A stretch of DNA of 64,000 bases, from assembly GCA_947502595.1 (NCBI GenBank), contig CANNAM010000005.1, forward strand, positions 62,001-126,000, in the 5' to 3' direction. Position 1 is the stretch's first letter. The number at the start of each line of letters is the position of its first letter. This DNA is from an uncultured Marinicella sp. (GTDB taxonomy: Bacteria; Pseudomonadota; Gammaproteobacteria; Xanthomonadales; Marinicellaceae). Below are positions 44,528 through 54,685 of the stretch, in pieces. Below the pieces are notes generated by a model that was given only the letters and a program-made list of their open reading frames with translations, searched no databases and was not told where the DNA came from. Position numbers and translations under genes: made by a program.

Positions 44528-46909
44528 TTATAGCCCTTTTCTGTATTTTGGCATCAACCAATAAGCCAATGCAGGTAATAACAACAATGCACCAACCATG
44601 TTTAAAATAAACATGAATGCCAACAACACACCCATATCAGCCTGGAACTGCAAGTCACTGAACATCCAAGTACCAACCCCGATACCGAGCGTTAGCGCTG
44701 TAAATAACACCGCTTTACCAGTTAATTTTAACGTTTCCTGGTAAGCGCTGTATAGGCTAAACCCTGACTTAAGCAAGGACTGTAAGCGACTGAAAATATA
44801 GATGCCATAATCTACCCCAATGCCTACACCCAAAGCCACAACGGGCAAAGTGTTGACTTTGAGACCAATACCTAGATAGGCCATTAATGCATAGGCCAAC
44901 AAGGATACCAAAGCCAATGGCAGCACAATTGCGATGGTACCAGTGATTGATCTGAAAGTGATTAAACAAAGAACGATAATGGCACCATAGACCATGATCA
45001 ACATCGGCATTTGCGCACCTTTAACCACATCATTGGTGGCTGCCATGACGCCGGCATTACCGGTAGCTAATCTGAATTTGACTTCTCCTTCTAACAGCTG
45101 GCCTGACTCATCCACTTCAAAAGGTGTGTCTTTCTGGTAGGCTTTCACAGCTGCAATCACTTTATTAATAGTCGTGGCTTTGTGATCTTCAGTGAAGACT
45201 GTAATTGGCATCACACTGCAGTCTTGATTCAATAGTCCAGTGTCTGTTTCAATACCAGATAATGATTGCCGCATCACATAATTGTTACGTGATAATTCCT
45301 GCCATTTGATGTTGCCTTCATTCCAACCAGCGGTAATCTGTTTAGCAAATTGTGGCAAAGTGATGACCTTTTGCACTCCTTCAACATTTGACATGTGCCA
45401 TGCAAAGCGATCAATGTTTTTCATCGCTGCATAACTTTCAGTACAGGCATTAGGAGAGGTTTCAGCAATCACATTAATCATATCAACACCCAAAGAAAAT
45501 TCATTGCTGATTTTTATCGCATCTTGGTTGTATCGTGCTTCTGGACGCAATTCAGGCACCCCTGCTTGTGAGTCACCAATTTGCATGTCTTGGCTCTTGA
45601 TGTACCCAAAAGCAAACAAGCCTAAGGTTACCAATACCGCCACTGTAGCCATTGGGTTTTTCGCAAACCCAGCGATGCCCTTCCAGATGCCAGAAACCTT
45701 TTTCTGAACCGGGAACTTGGCACAAAACCCGTCATAGTTTTGCATCTTGACACCAGACAACAACAAAGGCAATAACACCAGATTTGTGATAATGATCAAA
45801 GCCACACCAACTGTAGCGGTAATAGCTAATTCTTGGATGATTTCGATGTTGATAAAATAAATGGTGGCAAAACCAATGGTATCAGACAGCAAAGCAATGG
45901 CACCTGGTGCCAATAAAGCACAAAAAGCAGCTCTGGCAGCAGTGTTTGGATTTCTATTGCCTGCAGCTTGGTGGACCATTTGATCGGTCCAACCAGAAAT
46001 CATTTGTACCCCATGACTGACACCGATGGCAAACACCAAAAATGGAGTCAATATATTCATCGGATCGATACCCATGCCCATCAGTTTCAATAAGCCCATC
46101 TGCCAGATGACAGCCACCAGTGAACAAAGGATAGGGTATAACGTCAGCTTCCAGTTTTTAGAATACCAGTACAGCAATACAGCAGTGATAAAAATTGCCA
46201 AAGCAAAGAAATACAAAACTGATTTTGCACCTTCAGCAATGTCACCAACTATTTTGGCAAAACCAATGATGTGTACGGTTTGACCGTCACCTTCGAAATT
46301 AGTCCGAATGGCTTCTAATTGTCTTGCAATGTTTTGATAGTCTACTTTTTCACCCGTTTGTGGGTTCCGTTCTTGCAGATCCGCCCACACCATAGCACCA
46401 TTAAAGTCCTCTGCAACCAAACGGCCTAAGACGCCGGCTTTGACGATGTTGCCACGTACTGTCTCAAACATTTTTGCTGAGGGACTGAAGTTAGCTGGGA
46501 TTACATTTCCACCAGCAAAACCGTCTTCAACCACTTCAACAAACCTCACATTCGGGGTAAAAATTGATTTCACACTGGCTCGATTAACGCCTGGTATAAA
46601 CACCACGGCATCAGTTACTTGTTCCAACTTATTAAAAAATTGTTGATTGAACATGTCGCCACTTTCATCAATCAATGACACCAGTATTCGATTGGCCCCA
46701 CGAAATTTTTCATGCTCCATAAAGGTTTGCATGTATTCATGATCAAGCGGCAATTGTTTTTCAAAGCCAGCATCAACTTTCAGCTGACTGGCAAAATAAG
46801 CCATCACCACTGTCATCACTAAGAGCAAAAATAAAATAATTTTTTTGCTGCTGAATAAAATCGACTCACAAGCTGCTGCGAATCTGGTTTTGTTGTTATT
46901 CTGATTCAT
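44528..46909 (-). CDS. RND/MMPL-family exporter
   Basis: 793 residues with about 12 membrane helices in two six-helix halves, each preceded by a large periplasmic loop. The helix bundles carry sterol-sensing-like sequence (GVGIGVDYGIYIFSRLQ in the second half). This is the HpnN/MMPL-like group of RND proteins, which move lipids or other hydrophobic molecules. It is the last gene of the lipase-DUF1302-DUF1329-YCF48 operon (12 bp after YCF48). Substrate unknown. Confidence 0.88.
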   Translation of the reverse strand: MNQNNNKTRFAAACESILFSSKKIILFLLLVMTVVMAYFASQLKVDAGFEKQLPLDHEYMQTFMEHEKFRGANRILVSLIDESGDMFNQQFFNKLEQVTDAVVFIPGVNRASVKSIFTPNVRFVEVVEDGFAGGNVIPANFSPSAKMFETVRGNIVKAGVLGRLVAEDFNGAMVWADLQERNPQTGEKVDYQNIARQLEAIRTNFEGDGQTVHIIGFAKIVGDIAEGAKSVLYFFALAIFITAVLLYWYSKNWKLTLYPILCSLVAVIWQMGLLKLMGMGIDPMNILTPFLVFAIGVSHGVQMISGWTDQMVHQAAGNRNPNTAARAAFCALLAPGAIALLSDTIGFATIYFINIEIIQELAITATVGVALIIITNLVLLPLLLSGVKMQNYDGFCAKFPVQKKVSGIWKGIAGFAKNPMATVAVLVTLGLFAFGYIKSQDMQIGDSQAGVPELRPEARYNQDAIKISNEFSLGVDMINVIAETSPNACTESYAAMKNIDRFAWHMSNVEGVQKVITLPQFAKQITAGWNEGNIKWQELSRNNYVMRQSLSGIETDTGLLNQDCSVMPITVFTEDHKATTINKVIAAVKAYQKDTPFEVDESGQLLEGEVKFRLATGNAGVMAATNDVVKGAQMPMLIMVYGAIIVLCLITFRSITGTIAIVLPLALVSLLAYALMAYLGIGLKVNTLPVVALGVGIGVDYGIYIFSRLQSLLKSGFSLYSAYQETLKLTGKAVLFTALTLGIGVGTWMFSDLQFQADMGVLLAFMFILNMVGALLLLPALAYWLMPKYRKGL

Positions 46910-46921
46910 GTTCGCCTTCCT

Positions 46922-47854
46922 TTATTGTTCAATGGGTTGTGATTTAACACCGGCTTCACCGACCAAAATGATTCGTTGGCCGATCTTAATCGCATCAGCA
47001 TAATCATCACCCGAATCTGAGCCTTTGAAATTAGTCAGTTTTTGATTTTGGTACACCAAACGAGCACCATTGGCACCCACCAACAACAATTGATCGTCTT
47101 TCAATGCGGTGGAACCAAAGATATTATTCGGCTCAGGTGCATTCAATTCATGCCAAGTATCTCCTTGGTCACTGGAAGTTAAAACATTGCCTCTTAAGCC
47201 AAATAACACCACTTCATTGGCTGCCATAGCAACTCCAAACATGGACCCCATATAAGGCAGCTCGATGGCTTCCCAAGTTTCACCTTGGTCAAAGCTTCTG
47301 AAAAAATAACCGGCTTCAGCAGCAATATACAACTGACCATCAGGACCTGGAGCAATGTCATTTAAATGATAATCCAACTCTTCATCAATCAATCCTTCTT
47401 GCCAATTTTTACCCGCATCGCTGGTGGTTAAAATGGTGCCGTAAGCGCCAATCACAAAACCGTTATTTTCATCTTTAAAATAGGCTGAAAGAAAAGGCAC
47501 TTCTCGTTCTGCATCATAAAATTGTAACTGCCAAGTTTCACCGGCATCTGCACTGTGGATGATTGCTGCATCATGACCCACTGCCCATAGGTGATTATTT
47601 ACCGACACCACTTTAGTCAATGCAATGTTAACCGGTACGGCTTCTATTTGACGCCAAGACTTTCCCTCATCATCACTTTTCAACACATGCCCTCTTTCAC
47701 CAACCATTACCAGCGCATCACCCACAGCAGTGATTGAAAGTATCAGTGATTGATCAGAGAGTGGCATAACTTCTGCCTGCTGTTGTGCGAAAGTTGCTGG
47801 CATTAGCAACAATAAAACCAAGCACATTATAATTTTTGAATGCATTTTCTTCAT
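46922..47854 (-). CDS. YCF48/BNR-repeat periplasmic protein
   Basis: 310 residues with a signal peptide (about 1-23, ending TFAQ). It is made of beta-propeller repeats with Asp-box motifs: SDDEGKSW, SADAGETW, TSDAGKNW, SFDQGETW and SSDQGDTW. This is the YCF48-like fold, named from a photosystem II assembly factor but common beside RND exporters in heterotrophs. It lies between the operon's internal terminator and the RND gene. A scaffold role for the exporter is a guess. Confidence 0.9.
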   Translation of the reverse strand: MKKMHSKIIMCLVLLLLMPATFAQQQAEVMPLSDQSLILSITAVGDALVMVGERGHVLKSDDEGKSWRQIEAVPVNIALTKVVSVNNHLWAVGHDAAIIHSADAGETWQLQFYDAEREVPFLSAYFKDENNGFVIGAYGTILTTSDAGKNWQEGLIDEELDYHLNDIAPGPDGQLYIAAEAGYFFRSFDQGETWEAIELPYMGSMFGVAMAANEVVLFGLRGNVLTSSDQGDTWHELNAPEPNNIFGSTALKDDQLLLVGANGARLVYQNQKLTNFKGSDSGDDYADAIKIGQRIILVGEAGVKSQPIEQ

Positions 47855-47865
47855 AATTCACCTAT

Positions 47866-47902
47866 AAAAATGGCCATGAGCACAGCAGCACTCACAGCCA
47901 TT
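47866..47902 (-). terminator. terminator inside the envelope operon
   Basis: On the minus strand AATGGCTGTGAG pairs with CTCATGGCCATT (12 bp with two G-U pairs, loop of 10), followed by five T residues. It lies in the 77-bp gap between the DUF1329 stop and the YCF48 start. It should lower YCF48 and RND expression relative to DUF1302 and DUF1329. Confidence 0.75.
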
Positions 47903-47931
47903 AAATTAAAACTTTAACAATTCAACACAAA

Positions 47932-49296
47932 TCAGCGTCTTCCACGTTTACGCAATGCGCTTGGCGTGTAGTTGTTCTCGCTCAATGGTGTATTGAAAGT
48001 GTTAACCTGGTCTTGGTTGTCCAAGCCAACTGCCACATAGCGACCTGATTGTAAGTCGTGATGGGTTTCAATGGTTGACCAGAAAGTAGGCACTTCATAG
48101 TAGTTGATGCTGTGGGCTTCAGAAAAACGCCACAACTCACCACGTCTGTCGTAATGGTCAGTCAACAAGATTTGGTAACTGTCTTCATCAAGATAGAAAG
48201 TCCGTTTGCTGTTAATATGTCTGAAACCATCACGTAAATTGGCTTCAATCACATGCACACGATGTAACTCATAGCGCATGTAACTGGGGTCTAAGTGACC
48301 TGGCTTGACCATGTCTTCAACTTTAGAATCGAAGCTGTGTGCTTTATAAGAGTTATAAGGCACGTACATTTCTTTGGTACCTGTCCAGTTCCAAGTAAAA
48401 CGATCCATGGCGCCATTGAACATATCAGTCATGTCATTGGTTCTCAAGCCATCAGATGCTGTACCTGGGTTGTCATAAGCCACATTAGGCGCTCTGCGCA
48501 CACGTCGCTGACCTGGGTTATAAATCCAAGCTTGACGCGGCGTTTCTTTTTGGTTCATGGTTTCATGTACCAATAACACCCGACCAGCCAAACGCGCAGG
48601 AGACTCAACCACTTGGTAAAAATACAACAGTATATTATTGATGTCATCAATGGTTTTACCCGGTACATAGTACTTACCATACAATTCTTCACGCAACCTC
48701 ACCAGGGTATAATTACCGCTGTTGTTGGGTGCCACCTGGTTGTTGTAACGAACGCCACCTGAACCTTTGTACTTCAGCTTATGGTTCAAGATCAATTCAT
48801 AAGCATTTTCTGGGAATGGGAATGGAAAACCTTCTGCCACATCTGCCACCCCTTCGCCATCAGCAATCAAAGTACCCGTTTTACCATTTTCCATGGTTTT
48901 TTCATAAATTCTTTCCGGGAACGATGCCGACCTTCTGGTTGGATAAACGTCCATCTTATAAGTTTCTGGATAGCGTTCAAACATGGCCATTTGGCCCACT
49001 GACAGTTGCTCTGCATACGACTTATAGTTCGTTGCATCAATGGTGAATTTCACTTTATCATCAGCAAATGGGTCTGGATGATGGTCGCCAACTTTGTAAC
49101 CGCTTGGCGCAGCCGTAATACCTCCTGTCCATGCAGGAATGGTGCCATCAGCATTACCCGCTCGGGTGGCACCCACTGGTGTCAAGTCATTTGACAAACG
49201 ATCTATTTCATCCGGCTTTGGACCAGCGTGTGCTGAACCAGCCACTGCAGTCAAACCGATCACTGTAGATAAAATTGTTTTTTTAAATAATTTCAT
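47932..49296 (-). CDS. DUF1329 outer-membrane lipoprotein-sorting-like protein
   Basis: 454 residues with signal peptide MKLFKKTILSTVIGLTAVAG and cleavage after SAHA. The body is DUF1329: RLSNDLTPVGATRAGNADG, IPAWTGGI, the PGQRRVRRAPNVAYDNP stretch, and a LolA/LolB-like half-barrel C-terminal part (YELHRVHVIEA, YYLDEDSY-like). Such folds bind lipid tails. It follows the DUF1302 gene by 17 bp and nearly always travels with it. The internal terminator follows. Confidence 0.92.
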   Translation of the reverse strand: MKLFKKTILSTVIGLTAVAGSAHAGPKPDEIDRLSNDLTPVGATRAGNADGTIPAWTGGITAAPSGYKVGDHHPDPFADDKVKFTIDATNYKSYAEQLSVGQMAMFERYPETYKMDVYPTRRSASFPERIYEKTMENGKTGTLIADGEGVADVAEGFPFPFPENAYELILNHKLKYKGSGGVRYNNQVAPNNSGNYTLVRLREELYGKYYVPGKTIDDINNILLYFYQVVESPARLAGRVLLVHETMNQKETPRQAWIYNPGQRRVRRAPNVAYDNPGTASDGLRTNDMTDMFNGAMDRFTWNWTGTKEMYVPYNSYKAHSFDSKVEDMVKPGHLDPSYMRYELHRVHVIEANLRDGFRHINSKRTFYLDEDSYQILLTDHYDRRGELWRFSEAHSINYYEVPTFWSTIETHHDLQSGRYVAVGLDNQDQVNTFNTPLSENNYTPSALRKRGRR

Positions 49297-49313
49297 ATGT
49301 TGTCCCTCTGTTA

Positions 49314-51239
49314 TTAAAACGAGTATTTAACGTTGAATGCCACAAAATCTCGGTCAAAGAGTTGATTGTGGATGCCAGCACCGGAATAGCCAGTGTAGCT
49401 TAAATCTGCACTCCATTTTTCTAGGTAGATGCCATTCACTCCAATGGTGTAAGACTTACGACCTTCGATAAAGTTCCCGCCAGGTCCAGGTGTGGTGCCG
49501 TTCACATCATGGTTAAATGCCAATCTAGGCGACAAATTCCATGAAGAACCAAACACCGAATTGTAATCAAATCGTGTGACTAAACGATAGCCCCAAGAGT
49601 ATGCCGTAGCAAAAAACTCAGAACCTTCAGTCACAGGGTTTCGGCTGCTGCCACCAGTAACAGCACTCGGGCCACCACCGGTGTCGGTACCAGGGCCGTT
49701 GTAACGCAATACATCAGTGCTGGGTAAATCCCAAACATTGGTGAAACCAACCTCGCCTAACAAGACAATTTGGTCGGTACCAAAAAACTCATTGGGGCCA
49801 AACAGTTTGGTGGCGGTGAATTGCAGTTGTGACACTTCATGTCTTTCCCAGCCGCGGATGTAATCACCCGGGCCAAAATTACCCAATTGCGAAACAAACT
49901 GGTCATAAGGTGCTGGAATGGCCACATTCAATGGCGTCAAAGCAGCAAACAACACTTCCACATCATCAATTTGTAAAGGCACATTGTCACGGTAAGACAA
50001 CTCACCTTGTAACGAGATACCCAAAGAGTTGATGGTGGTGTTGAAACTCAAACCATAAAGATTAATGTCTTCTGGGAATTCTGTAAAGTAGGCACCAGAA
50101 CTGGGTGAAGTTACGCCTAAGCCATAACCAGGTCTGCCCAAGGCATAACCACTGATTAATGGCAACCTTGAGTGGTAGTTCAAGTAGTATAAGCCAAACT
50201 CAGTATTATTTAACTGTTCAGCATAATACCGCAAAGCAATACCGTACTGGCCATCGTCATTGGTGGCTGGCGTAGGCGCTCTACCAATTGAAAAATTATA
50301 TACATTTCCCAAAGTCGCATTAATTAATGCCGGTGGGTATGGCAATTGAGCAATCTGATCAACATCAGAGAGCTCAGGCACAATACCAAATCCCAACGCC
50401 ACATACTCACCACCTGGTGTGGCAAAGTCATTGGTCGAGAAGTAGGTACCCGCTGGGTCTGGGTCAATTTGTTCAAACTCAAACATATAGACCGCTTCTA
50501 ATGACAGGTTGTCGGTGATGCTGGTCGAAAAAGAGATCATATCAATTGGCAAAAAGGCTTCTTTCAGCTCAGCACCTGCAACACGAATCTTTGATACATC
50601 AACTGGGTTGATGATGTTGATGCCTTGTTGAATGAAAGTTGACTCACCCCAACTGACCACTTGACGACCCAAGCGAACCGAAGCGATTTGATTACCAATA
50701 TCAAAATCTTTATAGACATAAGCATCCAACAAGCGATAATCTTCACCGACAAATTCACGGGCTGTTCTAGATAAATTATCATTGTCAGCATTTTCAAAGT
50801 CATAAAAACCAGTAACGCGCATAAATGCGCCCCAAGTCGGCGCACTGAATGACAAATCAGAAGTGAATTTCAACGCGTTTGAAATCAAATCACCTTGGTC
50901 ATAATTCAAGTTACCGTCATCAGAGTTGGTTGACCAACGACCTGGTGCGGCCATTCTTTGAGGGATGGTTGATGCCAAACCGGTATTCAAATCAATGCCA
51001 ACAAACGGGTTGATATTGGCTTTACCAATCAACCGGTCATCGCGATCAGCCACACGCCAAGAAGCACCGTATGAAACGGTGGTATCAATACTGAACGAGT
51101 AATCGCCATTATTGAATATTTCAGCTGACATGGCAGTTCCAGACAGTCCTAAAGTGGCAGTCATCATGGCCAGTTTCAATGCTTTCAATTTAAATTTATT
51201 TTGAGTCATTGCTTGCATTTGTTTAGTTGTATTTTTCAT
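49314..51239 (-). CDS. DUF1302 outer-membrane channel-like protein
   Basis: 641 residues from ATG 51239, chosen because AAGGAG lies six bases upstream; the ATG two codons earlier abuts that site. It has a long signal peptide (cleavage after TAMSA, about residue 39), then a beta-strand-rich body ending in FNVKYSF, with a C-terminal Phe as in outer-membrane barrels. The NPVDVSKIRVAGAELKEAF and RLGRQVVSWGES motifs are typical of DUF1302, distantly related to fatty-acid channels. It starts 10 bp after the lipase stop. Confidence 0.92.
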   Translation of the reverse strand: MKNTTKQMQAMTQNKFKLKALKLAMMTATLGLSGTAMSAEIFNNGDYSFSIDTTVSYGASWRVADRDDRLIGKANINPFVGIDLNTGLASTIPQRMAAPGRWSTNSDDGNLNYDQGDLISNALKFTSDLSFSAPTWGAFMRVTGFYDFENADNDNLSRTAREFVGEDYRLLDAYVYKDFDIGNQIASVRLGRQVVSWGESTFIQQGINIINPVDVSKIRVAGAELKEAFLPIDMISFSTSITDNLSLEAVYMFEFEQIDPDPAGTYFSTNDFATPGGEYVALGFGIVPELSDVDQIAQLPYPPALINATLGNVYNFSIGRAPTPATNDDGQYGIALRYYAEQLNNTEFGLYYLNYHSRLPLISGYALGRPGYGLGVTSPSSGAYFTEFPEDINLYGLSFNTTINSLGISLQGELSYRDNVPLQIDDVEVLFAALTPLNVAIPAPYDQFVSQLGNFGPGDYIRGWERHEVSQLQFTATKLFGPNEFFGTDQIVLLGEVGFTNVWDLPSTDVLRYNGPGTDTGGGPSAVTGGSSRNPVTEGSEFFATAYSWGYRLVTRFDYNSVFGSSWNLSPRLAFNHDVNGTTPGPGGNFIEGRKSYTIGVNGIYLEKWSADLSYTGYSGAGIHNQLFDRDFVAFNVKYSF

Positions 51240-51249
51240 AGTCATCTCC

Positions 51250-53358
51250 TTATTGAACCACATCGGTATTGGTTACATTAAGTGCGGTTCCAGAAGACAT
51301 CTGGAAGGCTGCCATCTGTGTTTGCATCTCAACTGTAGCAGCTGGAGATGCAGCAGGACTCAACAAACTGCCGTGATCACCTGCGGTGAACCTAACTGCA
51401 GCATCTAAACCTTCGGCATTGAAAGCAGATTCTGAATATGAAGTTAATCCCATCGCTCTGATCAATGGCTCCGTGCCAGACAATGGTGCGCCAGCTACGG
51501 TATTTGTCACCACTTGGTCACCCAAAATTTCATGCAACAAGATGTTGTTTTGCAATGCTGCGAAACCACCTAAATTAATAGGGTCAGCTGAATCGACTGC
51601 CGTTTGTGTCGCCAAAACGAATAAATTAAAGGCTGTCGTACCTTGCTCAACGCCAGCTGCGGCCAAGCCACCAATGATGCGAGGACCAAAGGTTGGTGAG
51701 CCGATCAACATATTGGCTATGCCGCCACCTGGTGCAGACAGTACCGCGCTTTGCACATTCGGTTGAAAGGCCAAAAAGCCAGTACCGGTGATGGCACCCA
51801 ATGATTGTCCAGTGAAGGTGATATTTGCTTCATTGAAGTCTCCAGCACCGTCACCGTTGATATCCATCAACGGAATGGTCTCAGTCAAAGTGAATAAGTC
51901 AGCAATGCCTTGTCTGGTGTTGTCTCTGGAAACCAATAGATTGGATAAGTTAATAAAGTGAGCACCTGAGCTATCAATCATGCCATCAGGACCGGGTGCA
52001 CCTGTTTGGTTGTTCACATAGTCCACATCAAAAGTTCTTTCAGAAGCAATCGCTGCAAATGGCGTGCTGCCGATATAAAACGGATTGGTTGGGTCGGTGA
52101 TACCGTGCATCGCTAAATCAATCGCCACCACAGCAAAGCCAATAGAGGCCATGGTATCAGCCACTGCCAACATGTCTGTTCTGTTTCTGGTGATGCCATG
52201 CTGATAAATCATGATGGGCCAGCCAGCCGCAGGTTTACTGTGACCTGAACTGGCATTTGGAACCGACATCAGAACCGGTAAATTTTGCATACTGGTAGCC
52301 ACTGGAATCGGGTTAGCCAAAGTCAAATGGGTCGAAGTTGGGTCCAAACCAAAACCATTGAAAGGCGCCACATAAGCACCTGGAGCTGCCTGCCAAAATT
52401 GATTCAAAGGGGCCACCGGATTGGCCGCACTTGGCGCAGTCAAATAATAAGGAGAAGCCATGGTGCCAATGTAAATATCAGCAATCCCTGCACCGCCAAT
52501 GGCCGAAGTGTTCATACCAGTAGGTGCCAAAGTTGCAGCGCCCGGTGCACTGATGTTTTTCACTGCCGATAACACTGGGGTGATTGATTGGGTGCTTAAA
52601 GTCCAGGACAACACAATTGAACTCGGATCAACACCTTGCGAAGCGGCTGCCGCTTCTTGGGAATTGGTTAACCGTCTCAATGGTTCTAAAGCATTCGCTG
52701 TGGCATTATCCAACAACGGATCGGTACTGACATCATTGTCATCAACCAAAGGCGATGTGCGCTTGGCGATATAATAGGTTTGTGATGGGGTTGCAGCGTT
52801 GCCATCTAAGTCTTGAATGCCGTTAGTAATTACTGCCATATATGAGGTCAATTGTTTCAACGGCTTAATTGGTACAACAGCCACACTGCTGCCATTCGCT
52901 GCTGCCACATAATCCACCCCAAAGGTCAGTGCGTTATTAACCTGCATAACACCACCACCTGGGCCTGTTAATGTCACTTCATACACTTTAACACTGCCAG
53001 GACCGACTGAACCTGGTGCCACAGGCACCGAAAAGTTGGTTGACCATGGCGCCACAGTACTGAAACCATCTAATCCATTCAAAGCCACCAGAGGGTCCGA
53101 ATAATCAGTGGGATCTGCTACTGGTATATTCATGGTTAAATCAGCGGTACCTGATAAGAATAGATTGGTTGGAATGGGCAACTGCGTAGGGTCGCCTGAT
53201 GCTGGGTTAAAAATAGCTTCAATTACACCGGTTACTACATCACCACCAGGATTGGTTGCCGGCGGCGCATCCACAGCCCTCGGCGAATTATTGCCACTGC
53301 TACAAGCTTGTAGCAAAACAATAGATGTTAAAGTCAAAAGGATTGGTTTTAGTTTCAT
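51250..53358 (-). CDS. lipoprotein lipase, VolA/Pla-1/cef family
   Basis: 702 residues from ATG 53358 (GGGGA upstream). The signal peptide ends in the lipobox LLQAC, so the mature protein is lipid-anchored at Cys19. The C-terminal half is an alpha/beta hydrolase: YQHGITRNR, the nucleophile elbow GQSLG, and His in TAGDHGSLL. It resembles VolA and Pla-1/cef surface lipases, which free fatty acids from host or environmental phospholipids. It leads the operon with DUF1302, DUF1329, YCF48 and RND genes, hinting that released lipids are the substrate of the transport genes. Confidence 0.87.
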   Translation of the reverse strand: MKLKPILLTLTSIVLLQACSSGNNSPRAVDAPPATNPGGDVVTGVIEAIFNPASGDPTQLPIPTNLFLSGTADLTMNIPVADPTDYSDPLVALNGLDGFSTVAPWSTNFSVPVAPGSVGPGSVKVYEVTLTGPGGGVMQVNNALTFGVDYVAAANGSSVAVVPIKPLKQLTSYMAVITNGIQDLDGNAATPSQTYYIAKRTSPLVDDNDVSTDPLLDNATANALEPLRRLTNSQEAAAASQGVDPSSIVLSWTLSTQSITPVLSAVKNISAPGAATLAPTGMNTSAIGGAGIADIYIGTMASPYYLTAPSAANPVAPLNQFWQAAPGAYVAPFNGFGLDPTSTHLTLANPIPVATSMQNLPVLMSVPNASSGHSKPAAGWPIMIYQHGITRNRTDMLAVADTMASIGFAVVAIDLAMHGITDPTNPFYIGSTPFAAIASERTFDVDYVNNQTGAPGPDGMIDSSGAHFINLSNLLVSRDNTRQGIADLFTLTETIPLMDINGDGAGDFNEANITFTGQSLGAITGTGFLAFQPNVQSAVLSAPGGGIANMLIGSPTFGPRIIGGLAAAGVEQGTTAFNLFVLATQTAVDSADPINLGGFAALQNNILLHEILGDQVVTNTVAGAPLSGTEPLIRAMGLTSYSESAFNAEGLDAAVRFTAGDHGSLLSPAASPAATVEMQTQMAAFQMSSGTALNVTNTDVVQ

Positions 53359-53386
53359 TTGTGTCCCCAAATTAATAAACCCTAAT

Positions 53387-53416
53387 ATCATAGATTTTAT
53401 TCGGGTAAGAATACAA
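53387..53416 (-). promoter_or_regulatory. candidate promoter of the lipase operon
   Basis: On the minus strand TTGTAT (53416-53411), 18 bp, TATGAT (53392-53387), about 30 bp upstream of the lipase ATG. Confidence 0.5.
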
Positions 53417-53662
53417 GCTTAAATATTAAAAAAACATTAATATCGGCATTAAAACATACGCAACAGTATCGACTTCAAGGACAGAAAAAAATTAAACCCA
53501 TGTTTTACTGCTATATTATTGTATTTTTTGTATTTTTTAGTCGACAACAAACAATCAGAACCTGCTCAAACATGCGTCACTGGACAAGCAAAATTATCCG
53601 CATGAGCAAATTAGCAACAGCGCCTGAATTACCCCAAAGAAAACGCCTGCGCTAAATTTTAA

Positions 53663-54685
53663 TTAACTGTTTTCAGCAACAAAGCCCAACACCTGATTGA
53701 TGCTGTTATGACCATACAAACACATCATCAAACGCTCAACCCCCAAAGCCACGCCTGAACAATTTGGCAGCCCTGTAGCCAAGGCCGCTAATAAGTTTTG
53801 ATCAATTGGCAAGGCAGGCTTGCCTTGACTTGAACGAATTTGGTTGTCGTGCTCAAAACGGCGCAATTGTTCATTGGCCTCAGTCAGCTCTTGATAACCA
53901 TTGGTCAACTCCACCCCATGCCACAAAAACTCAAAGCGCAAACAGCGGTCTGGCTGCTCAGGATGAACTTGCGCCAAGGCCGCCATCTCAACGGGAAAAT
54001 GATAAATCATCACCCCTGCTGCAACAGCATCATTGTGTGCAGCTTCAGATTTTAAGTGAGAACCAGCACTGAGTTGCGGTTGAATCACGATTGAAAAGAT
54101 AAAATCCAAGGCTTCAGTGCGACTGAGCTCACTGCCGGCATAACCATGTTGTTGGCACAATGCCTGTAATTCCAACAAGTCAATCGCAAAAGGATTAAAA
54201 GCTGCACAACGCTCAAACAAAGTTTGATAGCTAATCAGTTCAATCGGCAATTCATCTTGACCCAACTCAGCGCGCAGAAACTGAATCAATTCAACGACCT
54301 CTTGCATCAGGTCAAACAAGTCAAAATTCAGACGGTACCACTCCAACAAGGTGAACTCTGGGTTGTGCAGCGGGGTTCTCTCACCCTTTCTAAACACTTT
54401 AGCCAACTCAAATATATCTCCAGAGCCGCTGGCCAATAACCTCTTGTGAAAAAACTCAGGGGATGTGCGTAAGTAAGTTTGTCGATGTTCTGTTGTGATG
54501 CTTTGACTGGAAAACATCTCGATTTGTACATCGGTATTGGCGGCAGAAGAAAGCACTGGTGTCTCTACTTCTAGCACTTCTCTGGCGGCGAAAAATCGAC
54601 GGATTGCAGACAATAAAAAAGCCCGTTGCTGAAGTAAATGCAACGGGCCATCAAATCGCCATTTGTTGGAGTTATTTTTTAACAC
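53663..54685 (-). CDS. epmA: EF-P--(R)-beta-lysine ligase EpmA
   Basis: A truncated class II lysyl-tRNA synthetase-like enzyme (340 residues, no anticodon-binding domain) that attaches beta-lysine to Lys34 of [49 protein letters not shown] and [11 protein letters not shown] show the class II motifs. The start is GTG 54685, inside the end of efp (14-bp overlap). The intrinsic terminator for efp sits within its first codons (54615-54648). Confidence 0.95.
   Translation of the reverse strand: MLKNNSNKWRFDGPLHLLQQRAFLLSAIRRFFAAREVLEVETPVLSSAANTDVQIEMFSSQSITTEHRQTYLRTSPEFFHKRLLASGSGDIFELAKVFRKGERTPLHNPEFTLLEWYRLNFDLFDLMQEVVELIQFLRAELGQDELPIELISYQTLFERCAAFNPFAIDLLELQALCQQHGYAGSELSRTEALDFIFSIVIQPQLSAGSHLKSEAAHNDAVAAGVMIYHFPVEMAALAQVHPEQPDRCLRFEFLWHGVELTNGYQELTEANEQLRRFEHDNQIRSSQGKPALPIDQNLLAALATGLPNCSGVALGVERLMMCLYGHNSINQVLGFVAENS
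54615..54648 (-). terminator. efp terminator embedded in the epmA coding region
   Basis: On the minus strand GCCCGTTGC pairs with GCAACGGGC (9 bp, loop of 10), followed by TTTTTT. It lies about 37 bp into epmA, encoding residues near [11 protein letters not shown], a conserved helix of EpmA. Confidence 0.88.

Noticed and set aside
49829..50032. Assorted 60-140-codon frames antisense to the DUF1302, DUF1329 and RND genes
   Set aside because: They lie opposite well-supported genes and show no family motifs.
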